From: Cephalotrichum gorgonifer
Taxonomy: Eukaryota; Ascomycota; Sordariomycetes; Microascales; Microascaceae
Direction of reading: 5' to 3'
DNA length: 64,000 bases
Assembly (NCBI GenBank): GCA_900312665.1
Contig: ONZQ02000004.1
Location: forward strand, 936,244 to 1,000,243
Shown here: positions 55,760-64,000 of the stretch, one piece after another
Layout of the letters: each line of letters begins with the position of its first letter
Position numbering within the stretch: position 1 is the first letter of the stretch
Position numbers and translations under genes: made by a program
Notes under the pieces: generated by a model
What the model saw: the letters and a program-made list of their open reading frames with translations, nothing else
What the model was told of the DNA's origin: nothing
The model's database searches: none

Positions 55760-57986
55760 ATGCGCTCCACCATGATGCCCTCCCTCAGGGGCGCCCTCCT
55801 GGTCCTCCTGGGCACCACCGCCCACCTGGCCTCCGCGTGGCCCACCGTCTCCCCCCACGTCACCGTCGTCCGCCGCGCCGAGGACGTCTCAGAGGAGTAC
55901 GACTACGTCATCGTGGGAGGCGGCACCTCGGGCCTCACGGTCGCGGACCGCATCACCGAGGACGGTAAGTACACCGTCCTCGTCATCGAGAACGGCCAGT
56001 TCTGGGACGAGACGGGCTTCGACCTGCCCCGCGTCTACAACATCCTGTCCGAGCCCAGCCCCGCCCTCAACAACCGGTCCTTCTTCGTCGGAATCGGCAA
56101 TGGTGTCGGTGGCTCCTCGCTCGTCTTCGGCCAGGTCTACCTCCGTGGTACCGAGGACGAGTACGCCGGGTGGGCCCAGTTGAGCGGCAAGAAGCACTCG
56201 ACGTGGAACTGGAAGGGCCTCCTGCCGTACTTCAAGAAGGTATGTTAGCTCCGGGAGAACGTACGCGGGGCTTGTAAAGTGGTATCGTGCGGGGAGAGAG
56301 AGAGAGAGAGGTGGCTAACAGATCCGGCCCCTCACAGGCCCTCACCCTCAACCCCCCTACTCCCGAGCAGGTTGAGGCCGGCAACATCAAGTTCGACCAG
56401 AGCTACTGGGGCGAGGACACTGGCCTCTACGCCACCTTCGGTGGTGGCCCCGTTACCAAGTGGCAGCGTAAGGAAACCCCCCTGATCCCCTAATCACCGA
56501 GGGTAGAAGCTGATCCGCTCCTTGGCTTCTCCAGAGTCCCACTACTCCGCCATGTCCAAGGTTGACGGCATGGAGACCCCCGAGGATTCCGCCTCCGGAA
56601 AAGCCGGCCTCTACTGGTACCCCCTGGCCCAGGACTCCAACTACGTGAGGTCGTACGCCCGCACCGGCCACTGGGACGGCATCTCCCGCGACAACTACCA
56701 GATGATTGTCGGCTCCAAGGTCTCGACCGTCCAGTTCGACGAGGACCTCACCGCCACCGGCGTCGTCTTCACCACGGGCAACTCCACCGAGGCCCGCACC
56801 GTCAAGGCCAAGCGCGAGGTCATCCTCGCCGCCGGCGCCATCCACACCCCCCAGGTCCTGATGCTCTCGGGTATCGGCCCCAAGGCCCACCTCGAGGCCG
56901 TCGGTATCGATGTAAAGGTCGATGCTCCCGGCGTTGGCTCCAACTTCCAGGACCACAGCTACATCCCCAGCCTCGAGTACTCGTTCGCCAACCCTCCCAG
57001 CGACGTGACCCCCATCCCTGGCCCCGGCTATGGTAAGCCGTCTCCCGCGCTCCTTGCTTCAATCTCTGAAGTTTCGTCTGGGTGATATCCGCTAACACAC
57101 CTGGCTCACACAAAGGCCCCGACGGTGCCCCTAACCTGGCTGCCATGATGGGTCTTCCCGTCATCACCCCCAAGAAGTACAAGGACATCGCCAAGCGCTA
57201 CAGCCAGCAGAACCCCGCCGACTTCCTCCCGGCCGAGTACACCCCCGAGCTTATCGAGGGCTACCGCCACCAGCAGAAGTTCTACACCAGCCTGATGAAG
57301 TCCAAGAACGTCGTCTTCAACGAGGTCATGCTCACGGGGCCCAGCGCTGGCGTCCAGAACCTCCACCCCGTCTCCCGCGGCACGGTCCGCCTCAACCCCG
57401 CCGACCCCCACGCCGAGCCCATCGTCGACTACCGCGCCGGCTCGAACCCCATCGACCTCGAGGTCATGGTCGAGACCGTCAAGTTCTTGCGCCGCTACTA
57501 CACCGAGGGAGAGCTTGCGCAGTACGGTGTCACCGAGACCCTCCCCGGCCCGGATGTCGTGACTGACGCCGACGTTGACGCCTGGTGGTAAGTTATATCC
57601 CGGCTCCTCCAGAAGGCGGACCTGTAGAGTAAACGCACTAACACCTACCTACCAGCCGTGAGCAAATCACCCCCTCGGTCTTCCACCCCGTCGGCACCAC
57701 CGCCAAGATGCCCCGCAAGTGGGGTGGCGTCGTAGACGAGGACCTCTTCGTTTACGGAACTAAGGTAAAATCCCCCCTTCGCCCCCCTCCCAACTATCCC
57801 AGTGAGTAGGTGTTAACCCTCGAATAGAACCTTCGGATCATCGATGCTGGCATTCAGCCTACCCTCATCGGCGCCACCACCTGTCAGACTGTTTATGCTG
57901 TTGCTGAGAAGATTGCGGAGGTGATCCTCGATCAGGCTGTGAACCCACCCAAGTGCAAGGTCAAGAGGGATGGCCCGAGCCAGTAA
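55760..57986 (+). CDS. Secreted GMC-family FAD oxidoreductase
   Basis: Six exons: 55760-56239, 56338-56467, 56535-57032, 57116-57587, 57656-57764, 57828-57986. All phases agree, giving 615 residues. Signal peptide ~1-26 (LLVLLGTTAHLASA). FAD-binding Rossmann motif YDYVIVGGGTSGLTVADRI at ~47-65. GMC signature 1 region GVGGSSLVFGQVYLRG and signature 2 GAIHTPQVLMLSGIGP are intact. Catalytic His537 in FHPVGTTAKM. The second catalytic residue, His or Asn in the family (His559 in Aspergillus glucose oxidase), aligns with Thr580 in IGATTCQTVYAVAEKI. Likely an alcohol or sugar oxidase/dehydrogenase; substrate cannot be read from sequence. Intron 1 holds a (GA)n tract (56291-56311). Confidence 0.92.
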
Positions 57987-58364
57987 ACGCGATGGTGTCG
58001 CTTGTGCTATCGGGGCTGTTAATGTCCACGTAGATAAATATAGCTTAGGTAATATGTGCAAGTTGTATTTTTCTTTTTGACTCACCACACCACGGTGTAT
58101 CCGGAGCTGGGCCACAGTGGTACTCTTGTTCACTTGTTAAATGTAGGATGCCATGTCATGGTGGAGGGCTACACGACTTAACAAGACACCTTACAATATA
58201 TCGGTGGACCCAGGGAGGCTACTATTACAAGGATAAGAAACAATAACATCACAATTTAAGACCTATATTCTACCATTTTAACTGATTATATTATATAGAG
58301 GGATGTGGGATCTGTAGATGCACCTAGGGCTCGGGCGTAAATGTGACCAGTGGCCAGGTTACTC
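57987..58364. other. Convergent intergenic region, AT-rich, with diverged repeat copy A
   Basis: AT-rich DNA holding the GMC 3' UTR and one copy of a diverged repeat (58230-58285) whose partner lies at 59521-59580. Confidence 0.6.
58230..58285 (+). repeat. Diverged direct repeat, copy A
   Basis: Shares GACCTATATTCTACC and flanking sequence (AAG-GATAAGAA, ATCAC-ATTT, TTTT..CT..TT) with 59521-59580, same orientation; roughly three-quarters identical by eye over ~55 bp. It lies downstream of the 203-residue gene. Confidence 0.6.
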
Positions 58365-59067
58365 TTATCGCTCCTTGATTACTTTCAATAGATCCTGGGC
58401 CACGGGATCGTCTTCGAGAGCAACCATATGTTCACGCGGGCGGGACTCCGGTAATTTGCGCTCGTAACGATTGCGGAAGATGTGCAGGGACTTGAAGGCA
58501 TCCCAGGCGTCTATACGTCGCGCGTGCTTTTCAGGGAGGAGCGGCAATGGGGATGAAGGGCTGTCTTTTTCGGGGGACGGCGCCAGAAGGAAGTGGTATA
58601 GGCGATCGACTTGTTCCTCCGAGGGCTGGAATATGAGGCGACGGCCCCCGTTGGGGTAGAGAAAGACATTGTGGCCCTGAGAGCGAGTGGATGAAGGTTA
58701 GCTTCTGTAGGCTGCACTGGATACTAAGGCGAGATCTAATCTTCTGATGGCAGGAAATAATACGTACGCCCGTCTCGTTCTCTCCTCGATCGCAAAGGAC
58801 CACACCGCCGAATAGGCGTGATTCCGCCCAGTAGCCCACCATGTCCGCGACGCCTTTCGGATATTGATCAACGGCGGTATAAGCGCCGTGGAAGAAGACG
58901 GTTGGCGGGGGTTCGGGCTGCGGGACGGGGACAGGCGCTGTTGCCCCGCGGGGGAACGACCATATCACCGGCTGCCATGCAGAGGCGCCTTTGTGGAGAC
59001 CCTCGCCGTACTGTTCATACAGGAGGGCAGCTAAATCATGGAATGATGTGACGAGCAGTTCTATCAT
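58365..59067 (-). CDS. Unrecognised fungal protein, two exons
   Basis: Exons 59067-58768 and 58676-58365 join in phase 0 (intron 91 nt, GTACGT..TCAG); 203 residues. The N-terminal half includes SFHDLAALLYEQYGEGLHKG, a Pro-rich loop (APVPVPQPEPPP) and VFFHGAYTAVDQYPKGVADMVGYWAESRLFGGVVLCDRGE. The second exon reads HNVFLYPNGGRRLIFQPSEEQVDRLYHFLL and a charged C-terminus. It looks like a compact intracellular alpha/beta protein; no signal peptide or membrane span. Family not recognised. The neighbour on the same strand is another unknown small gene 98 bp upstream. Confidence 0.72.
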
Positions 59068-59165
59068 GCGAAGCTTAAAGGATCGTGATCCAACTTGTGA
59101 TTGACTATAAGCTTCTAGTAAACTTTTGTTACGTGCGAATTAGCTAAGGCCAGTCGCCTAGGATG

Positions 59166-59447
59166 CTATTTCGAGATACAAACAGTAGAGTCGAAGCTTA
59201 AGTTCTCGGGGCGGAGGATCGCGCGGAATTCTCGTGTGGCTTCTAGTATCCCAGGACAAAGCTCACGATGCGCCTCAATAATATCGTGTCGTAATCCATC
59301 ATAAGCATACCAGGTATCTGCTGTTGGGTTGCCGTTGATGATCTCTGCGTATGTCTGTTCCGCGGTGCTTGTGTGCAGCAGGATCGCAAGGGCAGTAGTG
59401 GACGCGCTGTAATGCTCCACGTCAACATCCCTTACTGAGATTGACAT
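59166..59447 (-). CDS. Small unrecognised protein
   Basis: 93 residues from ATG 59447, single exon. Balanced composition with predicted helices (SASTTALAILLHTSTAEQ, LRHDIIEAHRELCPGILEA) argues for a real gene. No signal peptide. The open frame extends upstream without an ATG. It may be spliced to another exon or be one small gene. Same strand as the 203-residue unknown gene just downstream. Confidence 0.45.
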   Translation of the reverse strand: MSISVRDVDVEHYSASTTALAILLHTSTAEQTYAEIINGNPTADTWYAYDGLRHDIIEAHRELCPGILEATREFRAILRPENLSFDSTVCISK

Positions 59448-59854
59448 TCTGGCGATGGTTTCAGGGGCGTTCCGAGTTGGTTGTTGGTTGTTTGGAAATC
59501 GGCGCGTGGGGCGGAAGAGGCAAGAAGAGATAAGAAGTAGTACTATCACGATTTGGACCTATATTCTACCCTTTTGGCTTATTGTGGTAAGTATCAATGT
59601 AACATGCTGCGTCAAGTGTATGTATGTCGTCGGATGAGCCCGGACCTGAGGATAAACCTTCAGACCCTAGTAAACAAGCAAGTTAGACTTCTAGCAAGGT
59701 TCTAGACAAGGTTTAAATACAGTTATTTCGGACAAGTTTAAACTGACGGAAGATGTAATACGACCAGACCAGACCGCCACCCCTCAAAAGACTCGATTGC
59801 GCCTTTTCAATTTCATCATTCCCATCTTCACCAGAATCATCTTGAGAGCCGACT
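59448..59854. other. Divergent intergenic region with repeat copy B
   Basis: About 400 bp between two outward starts. It holds copy B of the diverged repeat (59521-59580). Confidence 0.55.
59521..59580 (+). repeat. Diverged direct repeat, copy B
   Basis: Partner of 58230-58285, in the same orientation, ~1.3 kb away; together they bracket the two unknown minus-strand genes. Confidence 0.6.
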
Positions 59855-61009
59855 ATGGAGCGCGGTCAATACCAGCAGTCATCTAGCCGCCCTTACCCAT
59901 GGCCAGGGAAGAGACTCACACGATGGGGACCAGAGACTAGCAACTCCCCGACTTCGACCTACGGCTTTTCTACCGCCCTTCCGGGAAGCATGACGAGCGA
60001 GCAGCAAGACGCGTACGTAACAGCCTTGCGCATCGAAGAAATCACCCAGAAACTGCGAGCTAACGACGATGAGCTACTAATCTCGGTCGAGAATGGCGGC
60101 AGGGCCCCGAGGTCACCTTCCCCCGCGTCCCAATACGATTCTTCCGGGTGCCGAACTAACACGAGGGTGCGCCGTTACCGCGAGCGTCCGGAGAGAGAGA
60201 GGCACGGGCTGGTGCAGGCTGCGGTGGAGACTATCCCCGGGTATCGCCCCCCGCGGGACTATCACCAGCCAGTGACAACGAAGATCCAAGACCGGGTCTA
60301 CTTACCTGTCGCAGACTTCCCACACGTCAATTTCATCGGCCAGATCCTCGGGCCTCGAGGCTCCAGCCTGAAGGCCATGAACTCAGAAACCGGCGCCACT
60401 ATCATAATCCGCGGGCGGGGGTCCGTCAAGGAGGGAAGGCGCCGCGGTTACCAGGCGGCACAGGAGCGAGAGCAGGAGCCGCTACATTGCCTCGTCACCG
60501 CAAACTCCCAACAAAAGGTCAGTCACGCGAAGAGCCTCATCTGGGATGTGATCGAGAACGCTATATCGATGCCCGACGAGCTGAATTCTAGGAAGAATGC
60601 GCAACTGCGTGGGCTGGCCATCGCGAACGGGACGTTCCGCGACGACGAGGGCCGGAGTCGGGAGCCTGGCGGGTTCATCGAGCATGTTGGTCGGAGCGAT
60701 ACGGACGGACCACAGGCAACTCGTTTGGGGTCCGGGGCCGGGAGATATACTGACGAACGTGACTTAGATAGAGAGTATGAGAAGCTCATGGCTGAGGTCG
60801 GAGGCGGATCAGCTACTTATGGGGCGGAAGGATCCAGCCAAGCGTACCAGACCGGAAGAAGCTCGACACCTCCAAACCGCCCGGCTCGATCTTTGTATCC
60901 GTGGCGTTCCGACGCGTCTCGGCAGAGAGCTCTCATGCTAGCACTAACAGTTAGACCATGGCTACCCGTATTCCGAACAGTAGTAAATGTATGCTTGTTG
61001 GTTTTTTAA
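59855..61009 (+). CDS. Branchpoint-binding protein (SF1/BBP) paralogue lacking zinc knuckles
   Basis: 384 residues, single exon. The order follows the splicing factor SF1/BBP (Msl5). A short N-terminus with RWGPE comes first. The helix-hairpin region (EQQDAYVTALRIEEITQKLRAND, then RSPSPASQYDSSGCRTNTRVRRYRERPERERHGLV in parts) binds Mud2/U2AF65 in true BBP. The KH domain has FIGQILGPRGSSLKAMNSETGATIIIRGRGSVKEG with the GPRG loop intact, and the QUA2 helix is LNSRKNAQLRGLAIANGTFRDDEG. In BBP the CCHC zinc knuckles come next; here REPGGFIEHVGRSD follows and no Cys cluster exists. A conserved DREYEKLMAEVGG motif is then reached. The tail ends ALTVRPWLPVFRTVVNVCLLVF. This reads as a second, divergent copy, not the housekeeping BBP, but I cannot see the rest of the genome. 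The C-terminal end could hide an intron. Confidence 0.85.
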   Translation: MERGQYQQSSSRPYPWPGKRLTRWGPETSNSPTSTYGFSTALPGSMTSEQQDAYVTALRIEEITQKLRANDDELLISVENGGRAPRSPSPASQYDSSGCRTNTRVRRYRERPERERHGLVQAAVETIPGYRPPRDYHQPVTTKIQDRVYLPVADFPHVNFIGQILGPRGSSLKAMNSETGATIIIRGRGSVKEGRRRGYQAAQEREQEPLHCLVTANSQQKVSHAKSLIWDVIENAISMPDELNSRKNAQLRGLAIANGTFRDDEGRSREPGGFIEHVGRSDTDGPQATRLGSGAGRYTDERDLDREYEKLMAEVGGGSATYGAEGSSQAYQTGRSSTPPNRPARSLYPWRSDASRQRALMLALTVRPWLPVFRTVVNVCLLVF

Positions 61010-61176
61010 ACCCCAATATTCCCCACCAAGATCCGGAGGAGAGTAAACTCCTTGTCCTCTACATCGCTCAACTAGAGACACATTCGAGCCAGCCGCCTTC
61101 CGATAAACCGCGAAGGCGACTCAACCAGCTGGAATGCATCCTAGACTGCGCCCCGTGTGTGACAAGACCATTGAGT

Positions 61177-61250
61177 AATGGCGATCGGTATCGAACCGGT
61201 CGCTCATGAGATAAGAATCCGTCAGCGGGTATGGAAAATTTTCCGCCACT
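61177..61250 (-). other. tRNA-like sequence, probable relic or chance
   Basis: 74 nt on the minus strand. The ends AGTGGCG and CGCCATT pair over seven positions (one G-U). A T-arm-like ACCGG-TTCGATA-CCGAT with four of five pairs contains a box B-type GGTTCGATACC. A loop TTCTTAT at the right spacing would give anticodon CTT (Lys). The D-arm is wrong: box A is absent and GGAAAATTTTCC, a perfect palindrome, takes its place; the anticodon stem has two mismatches. So not a working tRNA gene. Confidence 0.25.
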
Positions 61251-62778
61251 GTTAGGTGCCTAGGCCATGGCCTATGGGTGTGTTTGTGTAAAACATAGAA
61301 ACCTCGAGGTTCGTAGTCGTGAGGAAGGAAGTGAGGCTTCGTTTGTCGTTTGTATCTTTGGTCGAGGAAGAGAACAACTAGAATAGTGTAGATAGGCCCT
61401 CTTAGGGCTTATATCAAGGACAATCAGCGCCAACATCGGTCTAACAGATGCACAAGAGGAGAGGTGGGTCCCTCAGCGGTCACTACATAGGTTCAATAGG
61501 TACATACATGTAGCTTTAAATGGTATATGTATACATCACTTACGTAGAGTTAGTCTCTACATGTATTCGCACATCGCTCCTTCCCGAGCTCCGAGCATTA
61601 CTATGCAGTCCGTTTCCATTATTATTGTGCGGACCCAAGACCGCATCCCTCCTTCCTTTTTGATCACCTGGCCTGAAGATGCCGGCCTCCTTCCTTTTCC
61701 GCAACAGACATGGTAATCTAGTCTCCCTCCTCCTACATCAAGTGCATCTATCTCGTACTCCACCAGACCATCCCTATTATATTTGTATATATCTTGTGAC
61801 TGCTCCTTCCACTATGTGCTTTTGACGAGCTCGTTTGTCCTATGTAGTTCTTTCCATATATATTGAGTAAACCCTCTGCATGTATCCCTCGCTCCGTTCC
61901 GGATGCCTCCTTCCTCCAGCTTGTGTTTTCGAGAATTCTTCTCGAGAAAGTTCTAATTTCTTGGTGTATGTTCGGGATACAGCAAGTGAGAATATTCCCG
62001 GGCAGCCGAGGGCAGGGAGAAGACGCGAATCAAACAACCACTGAACTGTTGAAGACGGGAGGGGAGCGGGATTACGGGTGTGCGGGCCCTGCAACCGGGC
62101 AGAATGGGTTGAGGAGGCCCGTCGGTTTGTGCTAGAGGCTGCCGCTAGCCAGTTCATACGATCCACATAAATCTAGAATCCCCAGCGCCCTTACCCTAGC
62201 TCCCAAAATGTGTTGCTAGCTTGCTGGATGCCTCCTTACTGGGTTCGCATCCTGTTTATCGTTTGCCTTATACATAGGTCCTGAGAGAACCTCCCTTACG
62301 CGGTTTGGATAGCCTGGCCCCTTTCAATGAGATACCAAAGAAGACTATATACTATGGCATCTCACATTTCCAACAGTTGGCAGTGCTCGGGCCGGCCACA
62401 AGCCCGGACGCCGCCGCCGGGATGTGGGGCTGACCCCTCCGAGCACACCGGAGCTCCAATCTTGGGAGCGAACAGAGGCAAAAGTGAGTGTTGGCCATCT
62501 ATGAGCCAAAGATGCAATAAGCAGCGTTATTTGTACGCTCCAGTGCGACAACGTAGCAGAATGGGCTAAGAGCATTCGTTCCTCGCTCGCCAACTTCGGG
62601 CAATCTAGTGGTATTCGTAATCGAGTCTTGACCAGCCGGAAACGGGGCCGAAAGACCGCCCGGGAATGGTTGGAACACGGAGGGAGGACAAGAAACTGGC
62701 AGTTCACTATGACGCTTGGGTCAGTATGAGGTCCGAGCACCGCTCATTTGGTCACGAGGCGCGATATGCAAGCCTCAT

Positions 62779-62839
62779 CGGCGAATTGCTAGGGAAATGA
62801 TCGCTTCAACGGCGAATTGTCGGGGAAAGATCGCTTCAA
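62779..62839. repeat. 30-bp tandem duplication, two copies
   Basis: CGGCGAATTG... at 62779-62809 and 62810-62839, both ending GATCGCTTCAA; they differ by a few bases including one length change in the middle. Confidence 0.85.
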
Positions 62840-63135
62840 CCTATCTCCGCAGAGCCAATAGGAGACGAGTTCATTCATGCAAGGACATGCACGCCCTTTG
62901 TAAATCCCTGCAAATGTGCAAGTCAGCTCAACCGGCTTTGACCTTCGTCGCAGGACTTCGTCACAGGACAAATGTCGCGGAATCACGGAACACGCAGAGG
63001 TGTAGGCAAAGTGCATATTTTACCCGCGAAGCAGTGATGATTCATCTCCACACCCCAGTGGAAAGACCTATAGTAGGGCTGTCCGAGCTCTGAGTTGTAT
63101 GAACTCTGGAAAACACGGCCGGGGTGGTTGACGTT

Positions 63136-63141
63136 TATAAA
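63136..63141 (+). promoter_or_regulatory. TATA box of the bZIP gene
   Basis: TATAAA ~194 bp before the start codon, followed by a pyrimidine-rich leader. Confidence 0.5.
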
Positions 63142-63334
63142 GGGATCAACGCCCCTCTTATTTCACACTAACTCCCACATCACTTATCTCTGCCTCCCGA
63201 CCTCCCGACGGTTTTTGGCCAATGTTATAAGTCCTTGAGCTACAGCCGATCCCTTGTAAGAGCACCTGTATCCTCGAGGCATCGAACGCCATCCGCCCTC
63301 AACTCGTCGCCGGTTCTTGCACGATTTCCCGACA

Positions 63335-64000
63335 ATGGAGCTCATAGAGGTGAGCACAAGACAAGAGCCTTGATCTAATACAACCCGTACTAACACAGCC
63401 AGTCTTCCGCGTCTGATTCCCGCGCCCGCATCCGGGACAACCAGCGCCGCTCTCGCCTACGCCACCGCGAGTTCGTGGATGATCTCCAGCGCAAAGTCCG
63501 CGAGTACGAAGCACAGGGGGTTCAGGCCACTCTAGACATGCAGCGTGCTGCCAGAGTCGTGGCACTCGAGAATTCCCGGCTGAGGAGTCTACTGTCTAGC
63601 AAGGGGGTATCGGACGAGGAGGTGGAGAGCTACCTTGCGTCGCCTACCGAGCCGCGCCCGACACGGAGGAAAGAGGGCAGGCTACCCGGTGGCAGCCTGG
63701 GGAGGAGATCGGAAACCCCAGATGATACTGCGCACAGTAGCGGACTGAATAGCCCGGCCAGCTCGAGCTGCACGCCGACGGATGCGGGTACTCTCATGTG
63801 CCTAAAGCGCCTTGTTAACGAGGATGGACCGCATCCCTTTAGTACCCTGGAACTCCAACCCGCGAATTCCACCGCCCGCCAGGACACTACGAACCCAGGG
63901 GCCCGACCGGCACATACCGACGCCACTGCAGTCCCACCGACCAATGCGCCGGCCATCTTACCTTCTCTTCACACCATGTCCCTTTCGCCTCACGAGATGT
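63335..64000 (+). CDS. bZIP transcription factor, truncated by window end
   Basis: Exon 1 is 63335-63349 (MELIE) and the second exon starts at 63403 after a short intron whose correct acceptor is CAGCCAG. The frame is open to the window end. The basic region RARIRDNQRRSRLRHREFVDDLQRKVREYE (in parts) has the N-x-x-R-S-R core of fungal bZIPs, and a leucine zipper follows (LQRKV...VALENSRLRSLL). Next come an acidic patch (SDEEVESYL), a basic RRKEGRL and a Ser/Thr/Pro-rich disordered region with SSSCTPTDAGTLMCLKRLV. The target set cannot be inferred. Basal residues differ from AP-1/HapX-type (NQRRSR in place of NRAAQR). Confidence 0.9.

Larger units (their letters stand above)
61010..63334. other. 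Gene-poor stretch of 2.3 kb
   Basis: No protein gene supported. It includes a tRNA-like sequence (61177-61250), a 30-bp tandem repeat (62779-62839) and the bZIP promoter. Confidence 0.6.

Noticed and set aside
1..64000. Secondary-metabolite gene cluster, CRISPR array or transposon with coding capacity
   Set aside because: No polyketide synthase, peptide synthetase, terpene cyclase, transposase or reverse transcriptase motif is seen, and CRISPR arrays are not expected in a fungus; the direct repeats found are short and few.

Overview
This is nuclear DNA from a filamentous ascomycete, most likely a Sordariomycete. The genes carry short introns (roughly 50-140 nt) with GT..AG ends and CTAAC/CTGAC-like branch sites. 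Coding sequence is GC-rich, intergenic DNA is long and AT-richer, and both strands are used with no operons. HapX, UGO1, a WSC sensor, a GH45 cellulase and an AA9 monooxygenase with CBM1 all fit a plant-biomass-degrading Pezizomycotina. The species cannot be named from the sequence. Two assembly gaps of N (30375-30668 and 49716-50678) abut homopolymer runs.

Layout. 0-10 kb: a partial unknown gene, clathrin adaptor AP-1 mu, an F-box-like protein, and a five-exon glycine-rich-domain (DUF1399) protein. 10-23 kb: a very large single-exon protein of probable GAP-like fold, a 3 kb gene-poor stretch, then the iron regulator HapX, whose upstream region carries GATA motifs including one fused to a CCAAT box. 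23-27.3 kb is a compact housekeeping block: COG2, mitochondrial uL1m and cytosolic glutamyl-tRNA synthetase. 27-37 kb: a GH45 endoglucanase (a gap lies inside its second intron), Rrp15, mitochondrial ferredoxin and the mitochondrial fusion factor Ugo1. 37-45 kb: a WSC-domain sensor, AA9-CBM1 and a secreted DUF4419 protein. 45-51 kb: a divergent pair of unknown genes, one a polytopic membrane protein. 51-60 kb: an APH-type kinase gene broken by one stop codon, a six-exon GMC oxidoreductase and two unknown small genes flanked by a diverged repeat. 60-64 kb: a branchpoint-binding-protein (SF1/BBP) paralogue without zinc knuckles, a gene-poor stretch with a tRNA-like sequence, and the start of a bZIP gene that runs off the window.

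Functional links. The gene order gives no evidence of a biosynthetic cluster. Three genes share an extracellular lignocellulose theme (GH45, AA9-CBM1, GMC oxidoreductase), but they are unlinked by operon or spacing. HapX and the Fe-S ferredoxin share an iron theme. The observations most worth checking are the zinc-knuckle-less BBP paralogue, the CCAAT/GATA composite site upstream of hapX, the GMC enzyme with threonine at the second catalytic position, and the nonsense-interrupted kinase.
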